From Aliiruegeria lutimaris (GTDB taxonomy: Bacteria > Pseudomonadota > Alphaproteobacteria > Rhodobacterales > Rhodobacteraceae), in NCBI RefSeq assembly GCF_900099935.1, contig NZ_FNEK01000020.1, positions 1 through 64,000 on the forward strand: a stretch of DNA of 64,000 nucleotides, written 5' to 3'. Under the pieces are notes generated by a model, which had not been told where the DNA came from, did not search any database, and saw only the letters and a list, made by a program, of their open reading frames with translations. Positions 9,167-16,407 of the stretch are shown here, piece by piece. Positions within the stretch are counted from its first letter, which is position 1. The number at the start of each line of letters is the position of its first letter. Both the position numbers and the translations under genes were made by a program.

Positions 9167-9913
9167 ATGCAAACCTTTATCGCTATAGAGCAACGTAGAG
9201 GGGTCGTTTTCCTTCTTTGCCTTGCAGCGCTCGGGTGGGTTCTCATCTTCTGGTCCTCGGCAAACATGTCATCGCCACTCGTGGCACTGACCATGCCGAT
9301 GGATGCGACGTGGGCTCTCAGCGAGATTGTCGCGGTCTGGTTAATGTGGGCGGTGATGATGGGAGCGATGATGCTGCCATCGGCAATTCCGATGCTAATG
9401 GTGCATCGCCGCGTTGCATCGAAGAAAGACCCGAACACAAAGAACTCCCATCACTGGTTTCTCGCAGGCTATCTGGTGGGCTGGGCCGTCTTCAGTGCTG
9501 CTGCGGCGGCTGCGCAATGGGGCTTTCAGCGCGCGGATATCCTCTCGCATATGCTAAAGCTCCAAGACCCGGCTGTTGCAGGCGTCATTCTAATCGCCGC
9601 AGGGATCTTTCAATTCACACCAATAAAGGCTGCCTGCCTGCACAAGTGCCGAACGCCGATCGGGTTCCTGCTGACGGACTGGCGCATGGGTCGCTCCGGC
9701 GCATTCCTTATGGGGCTCAACCACGGCAAGTTTTGTATTGGCTGCTGTTGGGCGCTCATGATGGTGCTGTTCGTTGGTGGTGTAATGAGCCTGACGACTA
9801 TTGCTGCCCTGTCCAGTATCGTGTTGTTCGAAAAGGTCCTTCCACGGGGCGAAACAGTCGCAAAGCTCGGTGGTATAATGTTGGTCCTTTGGGGCCTTTA
9901 CCTTTTAACCTAG
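9167..9913 (+). CDS. DUF2182 integral membrane protein
   Basis: 248 aa with about six membrane helices. Conserved DUF2182 features include MWAVMMGAMMLPSAIPM, FTPIKAACLHKCRTP and GLNHGKFCIGCCWALMMVLF, rich in Met, Cys and His, which suggests metal binding within the membrane. It follows the DUF1326 gene closely and is probably cotranscribed. The ATG at 9167 lacks a strong Shine-Dalgarno (AGAGAGG is about 17 nt away), consistent with reinitiation after the upstream gene. The predicted role is metal handling; this is not proven. Confidence 0.82.
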   Translation: MQTFIAIEQRRGVVFLLCLAALGWVLIFWSSANMSSPLVALTMPMDATWALSEIVAVWLMWAVMMGAMMLPSAIPMLMVHRRVASKKDPNTKNSHHWFLAGYLVGWAVFSAAAAAAQWGFQRADILSHMLKLQDPAVAGVILIAAGIFQFTPIKAACLHKCRTPIGFLLTDWRMGRSGAFLMGLNHGKFCIGCCWALMMVLFVGGVMSLTTIAALSSIVLFEKVLPRGETVAKLGGIMLVLWGLYLLT

Positions 9914-10433
9914 TTTCCGGTTAACACTCTCCCGATCCTAGGGCTTTCAACTGTGACGTTCGACCGTTCTGGGTTCAAAGTAGTCATCTGATTAAAATGG
10001 TCGGATGACTGTTGGGTCCGCTGAGTCGCCCTTGGAGCGATCCGCCGCGAACGTCCGGTTCTCACCTGCCTTGCCAGACACCAGGTTAGGATGGTGGGGA
10101 ATGCTGCGCTGGCAGAGAAGGTCGGCATCGTCGGCAAACTCGACCTTCGGCCACCGAAAGTAGTGAGGTCCGACGTCGATCGGGTTTCAGAAGACTGCTT
10201 GGCGAACTTCTGATTTCTACCAAGCGGAAATTGGCATATCCGATGCGGTCGCCGCTCTTAGACTCCGATTATTTGACCCGCCCCTGGTGCCCTGCTTCAG
10301 GCGGTGGGCGTCGGCGCATTTTCACTGGTGCGATTGAGAGACTGAAACTTGTCCGTTGGTGGGAAAAATGGTGGGAATGATCGCAGATTCTCTGGAAAAA
10401 TTCTATTAAATTCAAATTATTATATGAACTCAC
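9914..10433. other. Intergenic region flanking the island
   Basis: No gene is supported. A short inverted repeat (AGTCATC ... GATGACT) lies near 9984-10010. It is the last chromosomal DNA before the proposed attachment site of the island. Confidence 0.35.
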
Positions 10434-10447
10434 TGGCTGGGGTGGTA
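10434..10447 (+). repeat. Putative left attachment site, distal copy
   Basis: TGGCTGGGGTGGTA here is identical to the 14 bases covering the CCA end, discriminator and acceptor/T-stem side of the tRNA-Gln at the other end of the island (31945-31958). It lies 165 bp before a P4-type integrase. This is what a tRNA-targeting integrase leaves as its distal att repeat. Confidence 0.65.
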
Positions 10448-10612
10448 CCGGTATAACTCAGGCTCGCATGAGGTAACACCGGATCACGGGAGATATCATA
10501 TATGATATTAAAAACAAGGGTTTGATTGAAATTTCGTCAAATTAGGCGTTGCACTGGGTAACATGGCATTACATACAACATACACGCTTGTTGGTAGGTA
10601 GGAGGGTAAGTA
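10448..10612. promoter_or_regulatory. AT-rich integrase upstream region
   Basis: Between the att repeat and the integrase ATG the DNA is AT-rich and contains ATATCATATATGATAT (10492-10507), a near-perfect palindrome, plus GGAGGG before the ATG. Integrase arm sites or the int promoter are expected here. Confidence 0.4.
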
Positions 10613-11914
10613 ATGCCAAAGATCGCCAAAGAGATGACAGCCCTCGACCTGAAACGCCTCAAATACCCGCTGGAGGAAATGCAGTCGCGTCGCAAGGAGG
10701 GCGACAACCGCCCCTTGCCGCCCGTAGTGCAGTTCGCGGGCGGTGTGGCGGGGCTACAGGTCCAGATCACGGCCAGCGGGTCGAAGAGTTGGCTCCTGCG
10801 CACCACCATTGCGGGTAAACGCCGGTCTGTGGGGCTGGGCAGTTACCCGGAGGTGAGTTTGGCCGAGGCCCGTGACCGGGCGCGGGAAATGAAGAAGCTG
10901 ATCCTTGACGGGGTGGACCCGATTGAGGAACGCAAGAAGAAGGCCAAAGCGGTTCGCCTTGAGCAACGTCGGGGGCTGACATACTCGGAGGCCATCGACG
11001 GGTGGATGAAGATCCACAAGTCCAAGTCAGAAAAGAACCGACAACTGACCCGGAACCGTCTGCGTACCTACAGCGAGGAAGCAGGACTAGGAAAGCTGCG
11101 GGTCGGTGACATCGACAAGCACATGGTCAAGGACGTGCTGGACCCCATATGGGCCACTAAAACAAGCACTGCTACTAGGCTACGTGAAGACATGAAACGC
11201 GTGTTCGCGTGGGCCATCGGGAACGACCATATGGCAGGCCCGAACCCGGCGGAATGGGTCGGCAATCTCGAATTCATGATGGAGGCCCCCGACACGAGGA
11301 AAGAGCATTACCCGGCGGTGCCGGTTAATGAGGCCCCCCGGTGGATGCAGGAACTGCGGAAGCGCGATGGCAACGGTAGTCGCGCCCTCGAATTCCTGGT
11401 GCTGACCGCCGCGCGTTCCGGTGAAGTCCGTGGAGCGCGTTGGAGCGAGATCGACCTTGAGGAAGGTTTGTGGACTATTCCGGCTTCGCGGATGAAGATG
11501 GGTCGGGAACACCGGGTGCCACTGTCTTCAGACGCCGTGGGCCTGCTGAAGAGCATGAACGGTGACGGCTCTGGTTTCGTGTTTTCGGCTGTTCGTGGTG
11601 GAGAACTTAGCAACATGACCCTAAGCGCGGCGATGAAGCGTATTCACGCGGATGACGAAAAGGGCTTTGTTGACGGCACCACTGGCAGGCCCGCTGTCCC
11701 TCACGGCTGGCGGTCGACCTTCCGCCAGTGGACTGCGGAGCGGGGTTTTGCCCGGGACATGGCGGAGATCGCGCTGGCACACGACGTTGGCTCCGAGGTT
11801 GAGCGCAGTTACCAGCGGTCGGACATGCTTGAACGTAGGCGAGCGATGATGGAGGAATGGGCCGCGCACCTTTTAGGGACTGTCGCCGGGGGCGAAGTTG
11901 TTCCACTTCACTGA
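10613..11914 (+). CDS. Tyrosine-type site-specific integrase (P4 type)
   Basis: 433 aa. The N-terminal DUF4102 arm-binding domain (about 25-105: VQITASGSKSWLLRTTIAGKR, VSLAEARDRAREM) is followed by a SAM-like core-binding domain and the catalytic domain. Catalytic residues are visible: Arg in TAARSGEVRGARW (about 265), HGWR (about 363), His in ALAHDVGS and the nucleophile Tyr in VERSYQRSD (about 400). Full length and apparently intact. This subfamily normally integrates at tRNA genes, in keeping with the tRNA-Gln-derived repeat upstream. GGAGGG precedes the ATG. Confidence 0.93.
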   Translation: MPKIAKEMTALDLKRLKYPLEEMQSRRKEGDNRPLPPVVQFAGGVAGLQVQITASGSKSWLLRTTIAGKRRSVGLGSYPEVSLAEARDRAREMKKLILDGVDPIEERKKKAKAVRLEQRRGLTYSEAIDGWMKIHKSKSEKNRQLTRNRLRTYSEEAGLGKLRVGDIDKHMVKDVLDPIWATKTSTATRLREDMKRVFAWAIGNDHMAGPNPAEWVGNLEFMMEAPDTRKEHYPAVPVNEAPRWMQELRKRDGNGSRALEFLVLTAARSGEVRGARWSEIDLEEGLWTIPASRMKMGREHRVPLSSDAVGLLKSMNGDGSGFVFSAVRGGELSNMTLSAAMKRIHADDEKGFVDGTTGRPAVPHGWRSTFRQWTAERGFARDMAEIALAHDVGSEVERSYQRSDMLERRRAMMEEWAAHLLGTVAGGEVVPLH

Positions 11915-11921
11915 GGATCGC

Positions 11922-12383
11922 ATGGCTGAATTGGACCCCGAAACCCTTGAGCGACTGCGCAAGACGAAGCCGTGGAACCCCGACACGGCCACGCCGTTGG
12001 ACTGGGCCAAGCGATTCTGGCACGATCCAACAGGCATAGACCTTGAGTTCGCATGCCAATTGGCCGAGCACGATCCGAAAGTATGGGAACAAGTGTGGGA
12101 ATGGGCAAAGAACGAACCCGACCTGCCGGATGCCGCGAAGGTGCGGTTGTTCGACTTGCTGGTGGTGCAGGGCAAGCCCGGCGCTGGGCCTGGTCGCCAG
12201 CGTGAAGTTCTGCGTAACCTCCTATTACGCCGCATCGCTGATTGGCTTGTAGACAATTGTGGCCTGACCCTTACCTGTAACGCGGCAGGCGGGGTTAGCG
12301 CAGCCTCCATATTGGCCGAACTTGAAGGTACGCCCGGGGAGCGCGCGATCGAGAAGGTACTTCTGGCTAAGGAGCAGCGATAG
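11922..12383 (+). CDS. Hypothetical island protein
   Basis: 153 aa soluble protein, acidic N-terminal half with many tryptophans (KPWNPDTA, WAKRFWHDP, VWEQVWEWAKNEP), no membrane segments and no domain I recognise. ATG 11922 has GAGGA upstream and lies 7 bp after the integrase stop, so the gene is probably cotranscribed with int. A longer in-frame start at 11898 would overlap int and is less likely. Confidence 0.65.
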   Translation: MAELDPETLERLRKTKPWNPDTATPLDWAKRFWHDPTGIDLEFACQLAEHDPKVWEQVWEWAKNEPDLPDAAKVRLFDLLVVQGKPGAGPGRQREVLRNLLLRRIADWLVDNCGLTLTCNAAGGVSAASILAELEGTPGERAIEKVLLAKEQR

Positions 12384-12726
12384 CCCATACTCTCCAAAGG
12401 TGCTTTCAGGTGAGATTGTCTGAACCACTCTCGGTCGCCCTTGGGTCAGGGAAAGCAGACGAAAGGTGCCGCACCGGCTGCCTCTAGGCCATCATATAAA
12501 GGCTTTCCAGTCGCTCCGAAGTTGGACGTTCACACGTCAATATCTACGTCCGGCACGTCTGCTGTGATTGATAATTCCATATGATTTTCTTGGTTTCGAC
12601 GGATCCATCCGGTCAAGGATTTGCCTCGGAGTCGTACCCAATAACTCCCCTATTATTGGGTACGACAACACCCGGTATAGTACCCTAGTTTACCCCCTGT
12701 AACTGCTCACTCCGGAGGGTAAAAAC
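12384..12726. promoter_or_regulatory. Island control region with TACCC repeats and hairpin
   Basis: No gene is present. The right half holds a 14-bp perfect inverted repeat (12631-12644 / 12653-12666, outer bases GTCGTACCC/GGGTACGAC, 8-nt loop). Five TACCC/GGGTA elements occur between 12635 and 12721, two in the hairpin and three more up to the ribosome-binding site of the AlpA-like gene. This looks like a repressor/activator-binding region controlling the replication genes that follow. Confidence 0.55.
12631..12666. repeat. 14-bp perfect inverted repeat
   Basis: Arms 12631-12644 and 12653-12666 are exact reverse complements with loop CTCCCCTA. There is no U-run after it, so an operator or cruciform is more likely than a terminator. 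Confidence 0.7.
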
Positions 12727-12903
12727 GTGCAATATGAAACAATTAAGCAGATTGCGGCTCGCTGCAACGTAACCGTCGTGACCATCTATAGGTGGCGCAA
12801 GACGGAGAAATTCCCGGCCCCGTTCAAACTCGGTCCCAACACCACCCGCTACAGCATCGACGAAGTTGAGGCTTGGCTGAAGTCGCGGAGGGCTGAGGTA
12901 TGA
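12727..12903 (+). CDS. AlpA-family excisionase/transcriptional regulator
   Basis: 58 aa, GTG start with CGGAGGG upstream. The sequence is a single winged helix-turn-helix of the AlpA/MerR-like type: IKQIAARCNVTVVTIYRWRK, then FPAPFKLGPNTTRYSIDEVEAWL. In P4-like satellites AlpA proteins activate int or act as excisionase. Its stop overlaps the next ATG (ATGA). Repeated TACCC elements lie directly upstream and may be bound by it. Confidence 0.8.
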   Translation: MQYETIKQIAARCNVTVVTIYRWRKTEKFPAPFKLGPNTTRYSIDEVEAWLKSRRAEV

Positions 12904-13070
12904 GGCGCCGCCTGACTCTTCACGCATACCGAGGGAACCAACTACCGGCTGGAGTGATGTTGTCGAAGGGGCTGCCTTTAAAAAGGTCCTACGAGGTTAG
13001 TGTTGATAATCAGAACAATCGAGCTGGTCACCGGGCTGCTGAGGCTATCGCGCGAAAGAAAAAGAAATGA
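12900..13070 (+). CDS. Small basic island protein
   Basis: 56 aa with a basic N-terminus (MRRRLTLH) and a basic C-terminus (ARKKKK). No family is recognised. ATGA overlaps join it to AlpA upstream and to the next gene downstream, which supports translation as part of one operon. A DNA- or RNA-binding role is plausible only from charge. Confidence 0.55.
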   Translation: MRRRLTLHAYRGNQLPAGVMLSKGLPLKRSYEVSVDNQNNRAGHRAAEAIARKKKK

Positions 13071-13318
13071 CCGACCATAAGAAACTGATCTACGACGCTG
13101 TGCGCGCCGGGGTGCAACTGGCCGTGTTTGAATACCTTGGGCGGCAACCCATACCGCCCATGGGTGGCGCCACAGCGGCGTTGGAGTCCACCGAGGTAGT
13201 ACCCCCCGCCGGTACCCTGCTCCGAGCCACAGGTGGCGCTAAAACCTGTGCCTCCGCCCGCCCTAAGCCCCCATGGTGGAAGGAAACCCTCGCACACAGG
13301 GCTGTGAGCGGGGGCTGA
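13067..13318 (+). CDS. Small hypothetical island protein
   Basis: 83 aa. The N-terminal half (MTDHKKLIYDAVRAGVQLAVFEYLG) is a likely amphipathic helix; the rest is Pro/Ala/Gly-rich and low in structure. It overlaps the previous gene by ATGA, which argues that it is translated. No function is suggested. Confidence 0.5.
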   Translation: MTDHKKLIYDAVRAGVQLAVFEYLGRQPIPPMGGATAALESTEVVPPAGTLLRATGGAKTCASARPKPPWWKETLAHRAVSGG

Positions 13319-13468
13319 GAGGCGCCACCCAAAGAGAAAATGGCAAGGCAAGAAAGTAAGGTGCCCTTACCATTTCGAAGAGGTAGTGCAAACGCCGATC
13401 TCAGAGGAAATATGCCTTATATCAATAAGATGCGTTTATCCACCTTTCCACCTTAAAGGAGAAGCCAG
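13319..13468. other. Gap before the primase gene
   Basis: A 38-codon frame (13340-13456) is open but has no recognisable similarity. The segment ends in AAAGGAG, the ribosome-binding site of the primase gene. Confidence 0.3.
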
Positions 13469-14374
13469 ATGCTAGAACTTGAGGACCTATGTGATGCGTT
13501 AGGCGGTAAGTGGTTCAACGACTATGGTGTTGCACCGTGTCCTGTTTGTCAGCCATACGGCCCCGGTCACGGCAACATTGGCGCGATGCGGATGTATTAC
13601 GGCGAGCGCAAAGGCACCCCGGTCTTTAGCTGCTTCCGCGACGGCTGTCGGTGGGAGGATATCACCGCCCAGTTGCGCAAGATGAGTCTGTGGCCCCTGC
13701 GTAAATTGGAGCCTTGGGAAGCGGAAGAACTCAGCGCCCGCCGTGAAGGAAAACAGCGCGAGCGCGAAGTTGTAGCCGCCCGGATCTGGAATGAGACAAG
13801 CCCAGTTCCCGGTACGGTGGTCGAGACCTACTTGCGGCGGAGGGGCATTGACTGCGCTATCCCCGAGGCAATCCGATACCACCCGAACTTGTGGCATTCG
13901 CCTTCACAGCAAAAGTTTCCCGGCATGGTGGTTCGCACCCCTAAGGGCATACACCGGACGTACCTGACTCCAATGGGATACAAGGCGGAGGTTGACCCTG
14001 CCAAGATGATGCTTGGCCCCCCCGGACCGGTGAAGTTGGCGCAGAACAGCGATCGGGTTCTGATCGTAGCCGAAGGAATTGAGACCGCTCTGTCTACTCT
14101 GTCCGGTCACCTGTTGTCCCACTTCGGACCGGCCACGGTTTGGGCGGCGCTGAGCACTTCAACAATGGTGGGTATGGCCCCGCCCCAAGCTGAACCGGGT
14201 GACACGCTTGTGATCGCCGCTGACGGCGACCCAGCCGGGTTGGCGGCCGCCGATAGCCTAGCCCAAATCGCAACGGAACGGAAATGGCGCGTGTTCCATA
14301 GCCCGGCGCCGATGGGTCAGGACTGGAACGACGTGCTTAGGATGATGAGTTATGAAAAGCAATTCAGCCTTTGA
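13469..14374 (+). CDS. Toprim-domain primase
   Basis: 301 aa. The N-terminus has a zinc-binding layout (APCPVCQPYGPGHGN ... CFRDGC, about 25-58) typical of phage primases. A DUF7146-like middle (YLRRRGI ... AIRYHPNLWH) follows, then a toprim domain with LIVAEGIETALS (about 195-206) and the metal-binding VIAADGDPAGLAAA (about 251-264). It synthesises RNA primers for island replication together with the DUF3987 ATPase, whose start it overlaps by 23 bp. AAAGGAG lies just upstream of the ATG. Confidence 0.87.
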   Translation: MLELEDLCDALGGKWFNDYGVAPCPVCQPYGPGHGNIGAMRMYYGERKGTPVFSCFRDGCRWEDITAQLRKMSLWPLRKLEPWEAEELSARREGKQREREVVAARIWNETSPVPGTVVETYLRRRGIDCAIPEAIRYHPNLWHSPSQQKFPGMVVRTPKGIHRTYLTPMGYKAEVDPAKMMLGPPGPVKLAQNSDRVLIVAEGIETALSTLSGHLLSHFGPATVWAALSTSTMVGMAPPQAEPGDTLVIAADGDPAGLAAADSLAQIATERKWRVFHSPAPMGQDWNDVLRMMSYEKQFSL

Positions 14375-15875
14375 AGAATTGTCCGCACAAGCCGATCGTG
14401 CTCTGCAACTGAGCGCTATTGGTAAGGCGCTGGACGAGGCCGAAAAGAGTGACCCGCTTGAAGCTATCGAGGTGGCGGATAGTGGCTGTGAGTTTTCCAA
14501 TCTTCCTTGGCCAGGAGGAGCGCTGGGGCGCGTGGCCTATTGGATCTACACGGACGTTATGGTGGACCCACAGAAAGACATGGCGATTCTCGCAGCCTAC
14601 CTGCTTGCTGCCGCTTTTAGCGGCCGCAAAGACAGTCTCAAAAGGAACCCCCCAGTGATCCAGTGTCGGGTGCTGGCGCTTAACGGTACCGGCAAAGACG
14701 CGATTCGGCAGGCACTTGAGATGATCATTGAAGCCATTGCTTATGGTGAGAACGCCATTGCGGGTGCTCTGGTGTTTTCTGGTGTTTCGCAGACTTTCGG
14801 CACAAAGCGGATGATCTTAGATGACTTGGCCACCTTGTCAAACGTGAGGATCATCTCTGAGGCCGGTATCGCGAAACGGTCCAATGCTGGCGACAAGGAG
14901 AACGTTAGGGCGGCTATGATGCAAAACTTCGGGCAGGACGCCTATTCTCGCCGGACCTACCCCGGATTCGCCCAGGCGCTACCACCTACCTTTGGAGTGA
15001 ACACGTCTGTCTACGAGGAAAGCACGAAGGAGACTTTTCTTGCCACCATGCAGGGGCAACTCGCCACCGGCGAGGCTGCGCGTATGATGTCGGTGCGAAT
15101 TGACGCCTCCAATGTTGGGGACGCGAAATTGCAGGATCATAAACCGGTACCAGATTCCATTGTGGGTATCTTTCGGACGCTGGCCAACGAGGCCTTGCGC
15201 GGTGAGTCAAAGGACCCGGAGACAGGTTACTACTCAGGCAAACCGGTTCCGCAGGATCTACGTCGGGTTTTCCAATTATCAGACGACGCGCAAGGGATAC
15301 TGGACCGCCTACTGGCGGAGCGGACAGCGTTCAAGCGTAGCAACGTCAGCAACGTTGCGTCTTTGGAGTGGGCGCAACGAGTACGTTACGAGCAGCTTGT
15401 GCTTCGGGTGGCGTTAGTCATCGCACGCACAGAGAACCTGTTTGATCAGCATGATCCGAAAAGCGTCTGCGTGACAGGTGAGCAGTTGCAGCAGGCCATC
15501 GCCTTCGTTGACGAGTGCCGCCGGACGGAACGTGCGAACGGGGGCGACTACGAGGACCCTCTCACGCGGTTGATCGAGGCGATGTACAAGTTCGCCTGTG
15601 ACCAGTTTAAGAACCCGAACGCTACATACCTGCGAAAACACCCCTCAGAGCAGGACCGCAAGGATCGCAAGATCAATACCGCCGTGTTCACCGGGGGTAA
15701 CTGTGCCCCGCGTTCTTTGGCCAAGGATATCGCGAACAGCGAGGACAACCGGCACGGCGACACCATACCTCGGGTCATGGCCAAGGCGTACGAGACCGGA
15801 GCGGAATTGGGATACTGGCACACATCCCGAAAGGGCAAAACTACCATGCTGAAACTTGCGGCTCGGATGGAGTAA
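14352..15875 (+). CDS. DUF3987-type replication ATPase/helicase partner
   Basis: 507 aa. The region VQ/QCRVLALNGTGKDAIRQAL (about 98-118) contains a P-loop (NGTGKD), and ILDDLATLSNVRII (about 157-170) fits a Walker B/sensor segment. DUF3987 proteins commonly accompany toprim primases in phages and satellites and probably act as the replicative helicase or loader. The C-terminus (DRKINTAVFTGGNCAPRSLAKDIANSEDN) resembles a small winged-helix tail. The 23-bp overlap with the primase gene indicates translational coupling. Confidence 0.75.
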   Translation: MKSNSAFEELSAQADRALQLSAIGKALDEAEKSDPLEAIEVADSGCEFSNLPWPGGALGRVAYWIYTDVMVDPQKDMAILAAYLLAAAFSGRKDSLKRNPPVIQCRVLALNGTGKDAIRQALEMIIEAIAYGENAIAGALVFSGVSQTFGTKRMILDDLATLSNVRIISEAGIAKRSNAGDKENVRAAMMQNFGQDAYSRRTYPGFAQALPPTFGVNTSVYEESTKETFLATMQGQLATGEAARMMSVRIDASNVGDAKLQDHKPVPDSIVGIFRTLANEALRGESKDPETGYYSGKPVPQDLRRVFQLSDDAQGILDRLLAERTAFKRSNVSNVASLEWAQRVRYEQLVLRVALVIARTENLFDQHDPKSVCVTGEQLQQAIAFVDECRRTERANGGDYEDPLTRLIEAMYKFACDQFKNPNATYLRKHPSEQDRKDRKINTAVFTGGNCAPRSLAKDIANSEDNRHGDTIPRVMAKAYETGAELGYWHTSRKGKTTMLKLAARME

Positions 15876-16284
15876 ATACTCCAAATACTGGGCACTTAGT
15901 CGATCGTGGCTGAATTTTTTGCTTATTACCAATGGGTTACGGGAAAAATACGTAAATACAAAATATACCGGTACGGGCGCGCGCATGCATTTCGGGGCGC
16001 CTGTGGGGGTGGGTGTGTAGAAGTAAGTATTTATGTGTTTATTTACATATATATAAACTAAAGAATTGTAATAACACAATAATTACAAATACCCGACGAT
16101 GTATATAAGGGGTGAGTGGTGTAGTTATTCGTGAGCGTTTAGTGAGCCCGACCTGCCGGTTTTGAGCCTTGTCAGATATTGTCCGCAAAAAAAAAGAAGT
16201 GGACACTACTCCATGGACAGGAAGCGAGGCCGGCGGAATTGCCCTCACGATTTCAAAGCAAGCGGTGTCTGAACAGCACGGCAC
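15876..16284. other. AT-rich non-coding region, candidate replication origin
   Basis: Non-coding. The part 15930-16110 is markedly AT-rich next to a GC-rich spike (CGGGCGCGCGCATGCATTTCGGGGCGCC split over 15974-16001). It includes GTTTAT/ATAAAC inverted arms around 16036-16058. Position directly after primase and helicase genes and the AT-richness fit an origin of a satellite element, as in P4. No iterons are evident by eye. Confidence 0.35.
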
Positions 16285-16385
16285 CTTAAGCTTGACGGCT
16301 GGAGGTTCCAGGGCAGTAGGTCGTCGATACGGTTTTTCGGATAACCTGCGGAGATCGCTTCGATTGTAGATTTCAAGTGCGTACC
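16285..16385 (-). pseudogene. IS66-family TnpC C-terminal remnant
   Basis: On the minus strand the frame reads HLKSTIEAISAGYPKNRIDD then LLPWNLQPSS, the conserved end of the IS66 TnpC transposase. Nothing upstream of it in frame is preserved, so it is a decayed insertion-sequence end at the 3' side of the Hsp70-like gene. Confidence 0.65.
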
Positions 16386-16407
16386 ATCAAACCACGGGAT
16401 CAAACAC

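Noticed and set aside
10448-10460. GGTATAACTC shared with the minus strand at 29301-29310, as possible integrase arm sites
   Set aside because: Ten-base matches are expected many times in a 64-kb window; no further copies were seen.
12631-12666. Rho-independent terminator
   Set aside because: The hairpin is strong but has no U-run on either strand; an operator is more likely.
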